Origin: Trachelipus rathkii
Taxonomy: Eukaryota; Arthropoda; Malacostraca; Isopoda; Trachelipodidae
NCBI GenBank assembly: GCA_015478945.1
Contig: JABUQX010018475.1
Location: 12,501-39,251 of the forward strand
DNA: 26,751 nt
Direction: 5' to 3'
Under the pieces are notes generated by a model. That model was given only the letters and a program-made list of their open reading frames with translations. It did no database searches and was not told the DNA's origin. A program made the translations under genes and the position numbers. Positions 11,127 to 20,028 of this stretch are shown one piece after another; positions within the stretch are counted from its first letter, which is position 1; the number at the start of each line of letters is the position of its first letter.

Positions 11127-12213
11127 TCAATTTGTATGGAACAAATTATCGGCCAAATGGCCGCCGCGACCTCGGCGGCACACCTCCATCCGATGGTCAA
11201 AATTTTCGATGACGCTGAGGCATAATTGAGGTTCTATGCCTTTAATGTGCCGAATTATCTCATCCTTTAGCTCTTGAATTGTTGCTGGCTTATCGACGTA
11301 CACCTTTTCTTTCAAATAACCCCAAAGAAAGAAGTCCAACGGTGTCAAATCACATGATCTTGGCGGCCAATTGACATCGCCACCACGTGAGATTACACGG
11401 CCATTGAATTTGTCGCGCAAAAGACATTGTTTCGTTAGCTGTGGTGGAAGTGCACCGGTCCTGTTTGAATACCACATATCGTCCACGATTCCATACCTTT
11501 CCAATTCGTGCCAATAAAAAGTTCGTTACATCTCACGATACGCGAACAGACCATTCACAGTAACTGCCTAACCGGCCTCATTTTGGAAAAAAATACGGCC
11601 CGAATGCCTGCAGCCCATAACGGCACCAAACTTAGTCACTCTTTGTGGTGCATTGGTTTTTTTCGACAATCATTGTGTGATTATCATTTCAGCCAAATGC
11701 GGCAAATTCTCTTTTGTACAATCCAGTGAGGTGAAAATATGCCTCATCACTGACGAATGATTTTCTCGAAAATTTGATCATCCACTGTGTGCCATTTCTT
11801 GCCACCTGAATTCGACCATGCCGACGTTTGTATGGTCAAGAGGCTTTAGTTTCTGAGTCAATTGCACCTTGTAACCGCGTTAAAATGCAAGTCTTTATGC
11901 ATAATGTTCATCAACAGACGAGCGTAAGAGGTGCAATTGTTGGGCACGACGACGAGTTGAAATGGATGGCTCCTCAGCCACACTATCGCGAACAGCAGCA
12001 ATATTTTCTGCAGTACGAGCTGTACGAACATGCACTGGTCTTTTCAAATCTCCTACAGACCCGGTTTGCTCAAATTTTTTCACGATTTTTCCGATTGTAC
12101 GCACATTTGGACGATTAAATTGGCCAAAAAAATCACGAAGTGCACGATATGCATTTTTGATTTGAACGCCCATTTTCAAAATAAGCCTGAATAACTTTAA
12201 CACGTTGCTCCAT
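11127..12213 (-). pseudogene. Mariner-like transposase pseudogene
   Basis: This is the remnant of a cut-and-paste transposase of the IS630/Tc1/mariner superfamily. The start at 12213 gives MEQRVKVIQAYFENGRS. After a one-base frameshift near 12165 comes KNAYRALRDFFGQFNRPN and a second helix-turn-helix-like segment, RTIGKIVKKFEQTGSV. The first catalytic Asp is visible in SDEAYFHL (codon 11748-11746). The third is in PRSCDLTPLDFFLWGYLK (Asp codon 11351-11349). The region expected to hold the second Asp, near 11450-11485, is disrupted: it reads MWYSNRTGALPPQLTKQ where the family has an Asp-Gly-Ala motif. A stop lies near 11565. The intact C-terminal frame (11504-11127) ends with a GGHLADNLFHT-type tail common in arthropod copies. 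Assignment to a precise mariner subfamily is not possible by eye. Confidence 0.9.
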
Positions 12214-12314
12214 TGTGTATCTTTGCCATGGGTTCAAATTGAGAAGTCTTAAAATTGAAAAATGGTCAAATGAAATGCAGTAAAAAAAATGACGTTTAGG
12301 TGTGGTTCACATTC

Positions 12315-12345
12315 AGCACGGGCCATAAAATTTTTAACCCAGCTT
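12315..12345 (-). repeat. Mariner right terminal inverted repeat
   Basis: Reverse-complement partner of 11026-11056. It ends at AACCCAGCT just before a TTAATATATA run. It lies about 100 bp upstream of the transposase start on the minus strand, a typical 5' untranslated spacing for these elements. Confidence 0.65.
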
Positions 12346-12383
12346 TAATATATATATATTTATATATATATATATATATATAT
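12346..12383. repeat. (TA)n tract between mariner and PLE
   Basis: Only about 38 bp of TA repeat separates the mariner right end from the Penelope-like element left end. Confidence 0.88.
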
Positions 12384-12427
12384 AACAGCTAAAAGGACCA
12401 AAACAAACTTAAACATTATTATTACAA
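12384..12427 (+). repeat. PLE left inverted repeat
   Basis: AAGGACC, AAAACAAACTTAAAC and TTATTACAA occur here in the same order as in the reverse complement of 19137-19187. Only a few one- or two-base gaps are needed. It directly follows (TA)n. Confidence 0.75.
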
Positions 12428-12429
12428 AA

Positions 12430-13010
12430 TCTATTGCCGACTATGTTATTTCGAAAATTAGAGAAAGATTATATTATAATGACGAAATTAAATCTTCATC
12501 TTTCATTTTTAAAAACGTGCAAAATTAATAAAGTGTTTCCTAAATTTATATCATTCAAACGTTGGAAAAAAAAACTATATGGTGTCTGTCTGCCTTACCA
12601 GAATGCCAGAACATTCTTCTTAATAAGGGAATTTAAAAATAAAGAGATATTTGATAAAAATAACCTCTGATAATGTTGAACAGCAGAGAAATTAATCTTA
12701 AAGAGTAAGATTCTCTCTTTAGACTTCATTCACCTTGGTTGTACTCTGTCCAGAAAGATACTAAAAATATAAAATCTACACTTCGTTGAAGTGCATGACA
12801 GAAATTTATTTTCTCTTGGCTTATGTCCTAACAGTGACACTCTCATCCAGAAAAAAGAAAGTGAAAACACAGTTTCTTACTCGAATAGAAATTCCGATCA
12901 ATTTCCTTGCTAAATGTTTGCATTGTAAACTAATACATTTTAAATTAATAAATGTTAGAATTTCTTTACCAAATAGGTTGACCAAATTCTTTATTTGAAG
13001 ATATTTGATA
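12430..13010 (+). pseudogene. PLE N-terminal region, degraded
   Basis: Positions 12434-12670 encode KLEKDYI, LSFLKTCKINKVFPKFISFK and a Lys-rich tail. This is the pattern of the region before the RT core in Penelope-like proteins, where a Phe-Leu-Lys-Thr-Cys motif precedes a Pro-Lys-Phe/Ile motif. An alternative frame just upstream reads IADYVISKIRERLYYN and may be the true start of this segment, joined by a frameshift near 12476. From 12680 to 13010 only scattered similarity remains (SLGLCPN near 12818-12836). Confidence 0.65.
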
Positions 13011-14341
13011 TTATATCCTAAAATTTCACCTGTATTTTTACGTTACTTTTTAAACGAGGTAAAAAACTTAGCTTTTGGATCCTTTCGTAATTTCAACCCT
13101 AAGAAATTGATACAATATACATTAAAAACCGATTTAAAAAATTTAAAAAGAACTTTCTTAAATTTTTAGACCTCTGAATAAATATTTCCATATAAAGATT
13201 GATAAATTGTGTATATGAAAGAAACTACTATGTTAATAAGATGCATAATCCCTTTTCTGATAGCAACAAAATTTAAGCAATCAATCCCCAGTAATTGCCT
13301 TACTAATTCATGCAATTAAAGACACACTTAATAGCCTACTCTAAGAAAATTAAAAAAATAGTAATATTGATTAAATATTATATTCTAAATCTCTTATTAC
13401 GTTCGTCGGCGCCAAACCAGGGATTCCTTTATGGCCTTTACCTAAGTGCATAAACCTGTTTACCATCGCCTTTTATCTGCAATCGGCCTAAAATTTAATC
13501 TTCAAAATTTTTCATGAAAATTTAGAAAATTTATAACATCAAATTAAATTACGTTGCGGAGTAACATTATCATTTATTTCAGAAAGATTTGAAAAATTCC
13601 AAAATGCAAGACAAATACATTTAGTGGCGAGTTTGATATCCAGTTATTTACTAATAATGCCTTTAAATGAAACTCTGGACATTATTCTTAATTCTTTATT
13701 CTTTAATGCAGCAACGGTCAATGATCTGGACAGGTCTAGTTTTGATGAATTATTACATATAGCTACTAAATATATAATGTTTCTATTTGATGGAAATTTT
13801 TACAAACAAATTGATGGCGTTGCTCTGGGTAGTCCATTAGGTCCTACACTTAGTAATATATTTATGTGCCATTTTAAATCTCTCTGGCTTCAAAGTTGCC
13901 CTACTAAATTTAGACCAGCTTTCTATAGGAGATATATTGATGATTCCTTGCTATTTAGATCTAAAGAACATATCGAGGTATTTCTGCATTATTTCCACTC
14001 TAGACATTAAAATATTAAATTTACATTTGAAACTGAAGAAAATAATTCCCTGACATTTCTTGACATCAGTATTTACAAGGACAACGAAAAATTTCAGACT
14101 AGTGTTTATAGGAAGCCAACATTTATCGGATTGATCACTAAGTATGATTCTTTCATTCCTCATATTTATAAAGTTAATTTGGTGAAAACTTTATTTGACA
14201 GAGGATATAAAATTTCCTGAAAACACCTTTTCTGAAAAATGGATTCCCGACTTTCTGACTGAAAATATTTTTATAAAACAGCTCTCTTTAAAATTTCAAC
14301 AACCTCTTCCGGCCAAATTAACTGTATCTAAGGAGCTTTTA
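13011..14341 (+). pseudogene. PLE reverse transcriptase, degraded
   Basis: The RT copies element RNA at a nicked target. KPGIPLWPLPK near 13417-13449 stands for the Lys-Pro-Gly / Gly-Leu-Pro-Lys motif of the fingers, then LLSAIGLKFN appears in another frame near 13468-13500. The best-preserved part starts around 13624: MPLNETLDIILNSLF (from about 13657), DGVALGSPLGPTLSNIFMC (13813-13869) and the catalytic YRRYIDDSLLF, with Tyr-Ile-Asp-Asp at 13933-13944. A stop at 14008 interrupts the frame, which continues with NIKFTFETEENNSLTFLDIS and SVYRKPTF (about 14010-14127) to YKIS and a stop near 14218. Another frame then gives FLTENIF, LSLKFQQPLPAKL and TVSKELL, ending at the LINE junction. Both catalytic Asp residues of the YIDD box are intact. 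Confidence 0.9.
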
Positions 14342-14744
14342 GGAATATAGAGACAGTAAGAAGCCACATGGGCCTATCGAGACTGTCCCAGTCAACCCAC
14401 TAACCAAACATGCTCATGCAAATCCACAAAGCACCCTAGGGCTTGTCAAATTGTTGTAACTACAAATCCACCAATTTGGCTTAGTAAAAAACTAATGATA
14501 TTATATATATATATATATTATATACTTATATAATATATATATATATAATATATATATATAATTATATATAAATATTATAAACTAATATATATAATATATA
14601 TATATATTATATATAAATTATATAATGATACCCAACCATCCACATGCATTTTAAAAACTAAATTATGGTCCACATGCCATCTAACATAATAACGCTATAG
14701 ACTTAAACGGCCAATTTGGTCTTCGTTCATATATTACTATGATA
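14342..14744 (-). other. LINE 3' untranslated end with internal (TA)n
   Basis: Downstream of the LINE coding remnants, a (TA)n tract (14500-14630) is followed by about 155 bp of unique sequence ending at the PLE junction. No protein similarity is seen. The (TA)n may be part of the element or a later expansion. Confidence 0.55.
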
Positions 14745-15150
14745 CCAAACCTATCATAAACAATCTACCTTTTCTTAATGTTCGCAATCGATGTCACACT
14801 CAACAACCCCTCTGGCAGACCATTCCCAAAATTAACAACTCTATTACTGAAATGCATGCTTTTCTTATATCAAGGAAGGCATTGCTTCCCTTTTAATTTT
14901 CTTTATTATGCCATTTAGCGTTTTCAGATTGTTCTACTGTGAAAATTGTCTTTATGTATGTTGTTAATAGATAATATATTTGTATGACTTGTATCATGTC
15001 CTCTGAGAATCGCCTTTCTACAGAAAAACATTCCTACTCCTTCAGCCTCTCCTCATAGCTCTTGACCTCTGCAAACCCAGAAATCATCCTTGTTTGCTCC
15101 CTACTTTGCACTCTCTCTAGCATATCTAAGTCTTTCTTACTGGCAAGGGG
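14745..15150 (-). pseudogene. LINE ORF2 C-terminal region
   Basis: KKDLDMLERVQSREQTRMIS (about 15138-15078) is the conserved block following the RT thumb in CR1-like elements. SYEERLKE, then SVERRFSEDMIQVIQI (15060-14978) continue it. The protein end is visible as RVVNFGNGLPEGLLSVTSI (about 14850-14795), where the family has a Trp-Asn-Ser-Leu-Pro motif. The frame changes at least twice. Confidence 0.8.
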
Positions 15151-15389
15151 CCCAAACTGTGCACAATACCTATTACTTGGCCTATAACATAGCTATTATC
15201 AAGTTTACTTATTACTTCCTTGCTCTTTGTAACCAACATTGCGATTTATTATGCCGCAGCATCTTATTAGCTTTATTTCTAGCTTCCACACACTGATTCG
15301 CTCCTTTCACATTAACTGCTTATAATCCACCTAAACTCTTTTCCTTGGTCCACAGACTCAGCCAATCCGCCATTCATATCGTAGTTAAA

Positions 15390-15910
15390 ATTATTGAGTA
15401 ACCTAGGTGAAGAACCTTACATCTTTTTACTATAAAATTCATTTGCCAACTTGAATCTGCCCACCCAGAAGTTTATCAAATCATTTTGAATCTTTATTCA
15501 TCCTTTCACTATTTCCAACTGAGGTGGCCACTTTCGTAATCATCTGCAAACTTAGAAACCTTGCATTTAAGTCCTGGTCTAAATCATTTAATAAATTGAA
15601 CAGCCATTTGTGGCCCCAGCACTGAACCTTGTGGGACCACCACTCTTCACTATTCCCATAACTGATTTAATGCCTGCATTTAGTTGTACACACTGTGTTC
15701 TATTTCGCAACCACTCTTTTAACTCCAAACCATGGTACCACTTCCAGCCTATACGACATTGCAATATGACTTTTTCATCAGGCCTTATGGGGGACTTATC
15801 AAAAAGCTTTACCAAAGTTAAATATCACAAATGCAACTGGATCTCCCGGTCTATGCCAGTCAGTAATGTATTCATAAATTCTAAAAAGGTTTTGTCTGAA
15901 CAATGACACT
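15390..15910 (-). pseudogene. LINE reverse transcriptase core remnant
   Basis: EFMNTLLTGIDREIQLHL appears near 15885-15830 and VKLFDKSPI follows at about 15815-15785, standing for the Phe-Asp-Lys-Val-Pro motif with its catalytic Asp. WLRNRTQCVQLNAGIKS (near 15715-15665) and GIVKSGGP (about 15655) precede a frameshift in the Gly-Val-Pro-Gln-Gly motif. LFNLLNDLDQDLN leads to the catalytic box KVSKFADD, with Phe-Ala-Asp-Asp at 15550-15539. NNFNYDMNGGLAESVD near 15395-15350 is the palm/thumb border. The 75-codon open frame from 15815 to 15588 is the longest surviving piece. Confidence 0.82.
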
Positions 15911-16472
15911 ACCCTTTCTGAAACCGGTGCTGGGAGTCGTACAATAACCTTGTTATCTCGTAAAATATTTCTTCTAGAGTGAGTTTCAGTAACTTTTCCA
16001 GAACCTTTACAACAGGCGATGTTAAGCTAACTGGCCTATAATTTCCCTAAATCTTCCTTAATACTTTATTATAAATGGTAAAACATACTATGCTGTTTTT
16101 TCCAGTCATTGCTGGTAACCCTCACCAAATGTTATAGATCGCTTAAAAATCAAATACAGTGCCTTTGTCATGCTGATACTACCGTGCCTTTCAGAATTCT
16201 ATCATCTATCCCGATCAGGCGCCTGCACGCTTACTGGACTCAATATGTCTGAATAAACGTTGTATATCTTTTACATCAAATTCAAATTCTTAAAGTCTAT
16301 TTGTTACATGCATACAAGAACGATTAGTCTCAACTTTATCTAAGTCTTCTCTGTAAACCTGAAGCAACATAAGCATGAAAATGTTGACCAACTCCCTATC
16401 TGAAGGCGCTAAATTTTCAAATCAATTTAATTTTGACGGCAATTGTCCTATTCCCTTACTTTTAAATGTTTA
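15911..16472 (-). other. LINE interior without clear motifs
   Basis: This stretch lies between the linker and the RT core of the LINE, where the N-terminal RT fingers are expected. The frames are broken and I could not place a motif securely. Confidence 0.5.
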
Positions 16473-16706
16473 TTAAAAGCAAAAACTTCTCGGGTTCTTA
16501 TTACTTATCCGTGCTACATAATTTCTGCCTCTCTCTTTGCCTTCCTTAATTGACTGGTAAGTTGCGTTTCTAATGTTTCCAAATTTTCTAGAACATCTTC
16601 CTATTACTACCCTTGAATATTTTAAAACATCTACGCTTTCATTGAATTTATCTCTTATCTCTCTATTCCACAAAACAGTTTGCTCTCGCCACCCTCTCTT
16701 CGTCAC
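16473..16706 (-). pseudogene. LINE endonuclease-to-RT linker
   Basis: A 77-codon open stretch reads TKRGWREQTVLWNREIRDKF near its start and NATYQSIKEGKERGRNYVAR then ISNKNPRSFCF near its end. In CR1-type polyproteins this basic linker, with a Lys-Asn-Pro-Lys-x-Phe motif, lies between the endonuclease and the RT. The match in order and spacing is good, so it is a real LINE fragment and not a random frame. Confidence 0.75.
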
Positions 16707-16949
16707 CCTAATACAATACTGACTGAATATTCATTAAATTTTGCCTAAAATTTTCCCACATGATAAACAGTTTTGGTCTTTAAACTCTTTATCCAGTCAA
16801 TTATACTAAGCTGTCTCGTAATTGGTAAATTTACCATTTGAAATCTAAGATAACTTTTATGATATTTATATTACCAAAGTTTATCATATTAAACTAATTA
16901 TATTATGGTCACTATAGTCCTAAGATTTCCCTCAACTCTTAACTACCCA

Positions 16950-17550
16950 CCATACTTTCATGTTAGTTAATATAAGGGTCTAATAGTGATCGGGTCTTGT
17001 GGGTTCATGACCATCTGGCAAAAAAGTTATCTAGTATATACAATTTATAAATAACTGGAAGCCTACAATGGTCCGTATTACAAGAATCCCTTTAATTGCC
17101 AGGCAAAAATTAAAATCACTCATAGTACTGACTATACCTTTGTTCTTACTGTGCATGCTGTCTCAATTTCTTTTTCAATTTCTGAGTCTAATTCTTGACT
17201 CTGGCAGGAGGTTATAAAATGCCCCAATATTCTAGATGATTTATTAAACATAAGGAATCTAACCCATACCGATTCAATAAGTTCATGGATAGTTGGAAAG
17301 TCAGTCATTTAAACAGATTGAATATTGCTTTAATATAAAGCTCCACACCCCCACCCTTCTTCCTCTACGCTGTATAAATAAAGTGAAATATCTGTCTATT
17401 TCAAATTCCTGAACGGAGTCTCCATATAATTCTTCATAACCCATGTTATGCAAATAATATCTAGATTCTTCTTTATGGTATAACTAATCAGCTCATCTTT
17501 TTATTTCTAAGGTGGTAATGAGCATTTGTGTAAAAGCATTTACATTCGAA
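16950..17550 (-). pseudogene. LINE APE-like endonuclease remnant
   Basis: The domain would nick target DNA before reverse transcription. ELISYTIKKNLDIICIT (17494-17446) matches the start of the APE fold, where Asp-Ile-Ile-Cys-Ile-Thr-Glu-Thr-Trp is usual; the following Glu is displaced by a frameshift. A Gly-rich string near 17370-17340 corresponds to the Gly-Gly-Gly-Val-x-Leu-Tyr-Ile-Lys motif. EYWGIL and PPARV near 17236-17200 correspond to the Tyr-Arg-Pro-Pro motif. The final Ser-Asp-His motif is not recognisable. Confidence 0.65.
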
Positions 17551-17684
17551 ATGCTGTTTGATTTTTATTGCTATCATCCGTTATTGAGCCTGTACACTAG
17601 TTTTATTTATATTACCACTATTACCGTTTACCATTGCTATTATTCGTATCCAGGTTTAGCCCATCCCCCCAACTTTACCTAGTT

Positions 17685-18180
17685 TTGCTAAACAGTCTCC
17701 AACCTGGTGCTGAGTAAGCTCAACCCTTTACGACTCAGTGAACTCCATTGCTGCAAAAAAGATCTTATCCAGAAATTCTCATCCACAAATCCAAAAACAC
17801 TGAATATTCTTCTGAAAAGCATAAAGTTCCTAATTCCTTCATTTACCCCTAAGAGGCCCTACTCCCCTTCCTGAACCTGCACCTATCCTAGGTAAAATAT
17901 CCAGAAATTATGCACTCTTCTTCCGCTACTTTCATCTTCTTGAACTCAATCTCCTAGAGATCTGTCTATTAATTCTTCTGACCTTCTATGTCATTATTCA
18001 TTTGGTACCACATGCACAATACATCTTGAATCAACATTGTAGAATCAAATCTCTCTATCTATCCTATCCACGATATCACCCACTGGCACCTGGATACCAT
18101 ACTCTCAATAGTTTCTTTTTATTCTTATTTGAAAAGTCCCTATCAGTATCGTACCATGAGAGTCTCAGATTAGCAATTTA
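17685..18180 (-). pseudogene. LINE ORF1 remnant with SGNH/GDSL esterase-like domain
   Basis: In CR1/L2-type elements ORF1 carries a lipase/esterase-fold domain of unclear role. Here minus-strand reading gives MVRYDTDRDFSNKNKKKLLR and then VWYPGASG, about 18157-18080, followed in another frame by GDIVDRIDREI. The first part matches block I, where the family has Gly-Asp-Ser-x-x-Val-Arg-Tyr; here the bases just before MVRY read ETL, or DS in the next frame. CIVHVVPNE near 18020-17990 stands for the Val-His-x-Gly-Thr-Asn-Asp block. LSRKGLSLLSTRLET (17732-17688) is the C-terminal block V helix; the His/Asp position before it is frameshifted. Upstream on the minus strand to 18453 a further open stretch may be the ORF1 N-terminal part, which I do not recognise. 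Confidence 0.72.
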
Positions 18181-18453
18181 TTATCTCCCTTTAGAAAACT
18201 CCAACATTTACCTATGGCACGTCTCTGATCCCTTCCGCATCTGCGAAGACATCGAACTTTACTGCAGTCGACAGGCTGATGACTTTGCGGATCCTCATCT
18301 CTTAAATTTATATTTCTAGTTCCTACAACTCTATATTCATCTGCAACCTATTTTCAACTACTTTATCCTTTTCCCCCCTCAGCTTCCTGCCTAGGTGAAT
18401 CAATATTCCTGTCTACCCCTATATCCCGCTCCCCTCCTCGCCTCGACATCCCT

Positions 18454-18990
18454 ACTATATCTTTGCCTTTTTGTGGAATGGTGAGTTACCAAATTTGGAA
18501 AGGGAAAATTAATGAAATATTTAAAAATTAATTAATACCGGTAAATCTTAAAACTGATTTTTAATAAATGATGAACAAAATTGTAAAATTTTTCAAGTCT
18601 AAGGAAAGACTTCCTACAACCTTTTTTGCTCATCGGTGATAATATATAATTATAACTGTGGTGGCTGTGAAGCCGCATATATTGGGGGAAGACTACTCGA
18701 AGTCTTGCAATCCGCATCGCTGAACACAAAGGTGTTTCCTTCAGAACTTTGGAGCAATTACATCATCCCCCCTATAGATAGATATTAACTCACATTCTCC
18801 TACTCCGACCGATCTCGAATCCTGTCCTCGAAACAAATAATGACATTTCGAACATGACCGGATCTGCCATTTGTTGAATCTTTTGTATTTATGGCAACAC
18901 AAACCCAAGTTAAAATGAAAAAAAGCCAATCCGATAAATATCAAATTTTGAGGGCTTGTATAGTCGGGCATTTGAACAATACTTTCTTTA
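18454..18990 (+). pseudogene. PLE GIY-YIG endonuclease region, degraded
   Basis: This part encodes the linker and the nicking endonuclease of the PLE. TISLPFCGMVSYQIWKGK then INEIFKN (18454-18528) and FKSKERLPTTF (18591-18625) form the linker. CGGCEAAYIGG (18655-18687) is the Cys-rich entry and the YIG-type core. After a frameshift, SLAIRIAEHKGVSFRT (18701-18748) supplies the Arg-containing helix. The C-terminal block reads LLYLWQHKPKLK (about 18883-18918), where the family has Glu-Ser-Leu-Tyr-Ile and a Lys-Pro-x-Leu-Asn motif. The catalytic Glu in the neighbouring frame appears as VESFVF. Open frames on the opposite strand here are shadows. Confidence 0.87.
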
Positions 18991-19136
18991 ATGTTATATT
19001 TTTTATATACTTACTTATTTATTTTATATTCATATTTTAAGTTCATTGTTTTTTATTCATTCTAGTTTCATCTACCTTTTAGCTTGAAAAATGGGGTTGG
19101 ATTGCTCACTCGTAGCTTTGCGCCATGAATCATTGT
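18991..19136 (+). other. PLE 3' untranslated stretch
   Basis: AT-rich sequence between the end of the endonuclease similarity and the right inverted repeat. No motif is visible. Confidence 0.5.
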
Positions 19137-19187
19137 TGTAATAAAAATGGTTTAAGTTTGTTTTGGGTCCTTCTAGGTTATATATAT
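19137..19187 (-). repeat. PLE right inverted repeat
   Basis: On the minus strand this reads TAACCTAGAAGGACCC, AAAACAAACTTAAACC, ATTTTTATTACAA, matching 12384-12427. The outer side runs straight into (TA)n. Confidence 0.75.
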
Positions 19188-19273
19188 ATATATATATTAT
19201 ATAGATATATATAGTATATATATATATATATAATATATATATTATAATATATATATTATTATATATAAATATA

Positions 19274-19312
<39 letters not shown>
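19178..19312. repeat. (TA)n microsatellite at PLE right edge
   Basis: TA repeats with short ATTATA interruptions directly follow the PLE right inverted repeat. Overlapping minus-strand frames encode Tyr/Ile runs and are not genes. Confidence 0.92.
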
Positions 19313-19318
<6 letters not shown>

Positions 19319-19612
19319 ATACGGTCTGTTCCTAGGGTACGGGATCTTAATATGAAGAGTGACGACCAAGCATGCACGAAACGAAAGACTTGAGGTAATA
19401 TTCAAATTTTTTTGATTACAACGTGTCGAGCCTTTCTTTGACTCCATCTTCAGAATCTACAATTAAAAACAATATACACAATTTAAAAATAGGATACGAA
19501 GATTAAAATAAACAAAAATAACAAATAAAAATAACGATAAAAATAAAAATAAATGTAACAACAAAATTAAAATTTAAAAATTCAATTTGTAAAAGATGCA
19601 AAATTGTTATAT
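19313..19612. other. Possible second PLE-terminal fragment plus A-rich DNA
   Basis: The segment at 19390-19470 reads GATTACAACGTGTCGAGCC, then TTTGACTCCATCTTCAGA. A string of the type TTACAACGTTTCGAG...TCTTCAG is frequent near the ends of Penelope-like and related retroelements, so this may be such an end. The preceding ACGAAACGAAAG string resembles the CGAAAC portion of PLE hammerhead ribozymes, but I find no CTGATGA partner. From 19470 to 19612 the DNA is A-rich without motifs. Confidence 0.35.
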
Positions 19613-19627
19613 TAATTATATATAATA

Positions 19628-19668
<41 letters not shown>

Positions 19669-20028
19669 ATAGTATATATATATATATATATATATTATAT
19701 ATTTATATATATATAGTATAATATTATAATATATATATAAAATATATATATAATATTTATATAATATTATTATTATATATATATATATATATCATTATAT
19801 ATATATTATATATAATAATAAATATATAATATAATAATATAATATATATTATATATATATATATATATATAGTATATATATATATAATATATATTATATA
19901 TTATATATATAAATTATATATATATTTATACATATAAATAATATATATATATATATAATATAATATATTAATATATATAATATATATATATATATATATG
20001 TAATATATATATAATATTTATATGTATT
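19613..20028. repeat. Long (TA)n-rich tract
   Basis: About 415 bp consist almost only of TA repeats with TAA/ATT interruptions. The tract ends where the truncated LINE tail begins. Confidence 0.93.

Larger units (their letters stand above)
11026..12345 (-). mobile_element. Tc1/mariner-like DNA transposon, degraded, ~1.3 kb
   Basis: The element is about 1.32 kb, the usual size for a mariner-type transposon. A transposase remnant fills most of it on the minus strand. The ends are imperfect inverted repeats: left GGGTGGTTAAATATTAAGGG then CCGATGTGC; right, in reverse complement, GCTGGGTTAAAAATTTTATG then GCCCGTGC. Both sides are bounded by TA runs, so a TA target duplication is expected, but its exact edge cannot be placed in (TA)n. 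Autonomous activity is excluded by frameshifts in the transposase. Confidence 0.88.
14342..18453 (-). mobile_element. CR1-like LINE with esterase ORF1, inserted in the PLE
   Basis: The element is a non-LTR retrotransposon of about 4.1 kb read on the minus strand. Remnants lie in the correct order: SGNH/GDSL-type ORF1 (18180-17690), APE-like endonuclease (17500-17000), linker (16706-16473), RT (15910-15390), C-terminal region (15150-14750) and a 3' untranslated end (to 14342). This layout and the presence of an esterase domain in ORF1 are known for CR1/L2-type LINEs. Frameshifts and stops occur in every domain. The 5' end appears close to complete, which is unusual for LINE copies. No clear target-site duplication is visible at the junctions (CTTTTA and CCCTAC). 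Confidence 0.83.
12384..19187 (+). mobile_element. Penelope-like element (EN+), interrupted by a LINE
   Basis: PLEs are retroelements with a telomerase-related reverse transcriptase and, in this class, a C-terminal GIY-YIG endonuclease. Here the N-terminal and RT parts occupy 12384-14341 and the rest occupies 18454-19187. The 4.1-kb interval between them is a minus-strand CR1-like LINE. Without it the PLE is about 2.7 kb, typical for the group. At the left edge the protein reads KLTVSKELL; after the gap it resumes TISLPFCGMVSYQIWKGK. Family members read continuously through this point, with a KELL-type motif directly followed by an SLPF-type motif. A ~45-bp inverted repeat (12384-12427 and 19137-19187) bounds the whole and abuts (TA)n on both sides. 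Stops and frameshifts show it is dead, unless they are sequencing errors. Confidence 0.87.

Noticed and set aside
11508..12165. Plus-strand open frames across the mariner element
   Set aside because: The transposase motifs are on the minus strand and these frames have no family likeness.
18532..18971. Two minus-strand open frames (65 and 76 residues)
   Set aside because: The plus strand here carries the Penelope-like endonuclease motifs, so these are shadow frames.
19313..19400. Hammerhead ribozyme suggested by ACGAAACGAAAG
   Set aside because: No CTGATGA core was found on either strand nearby, so the fold is not supported.
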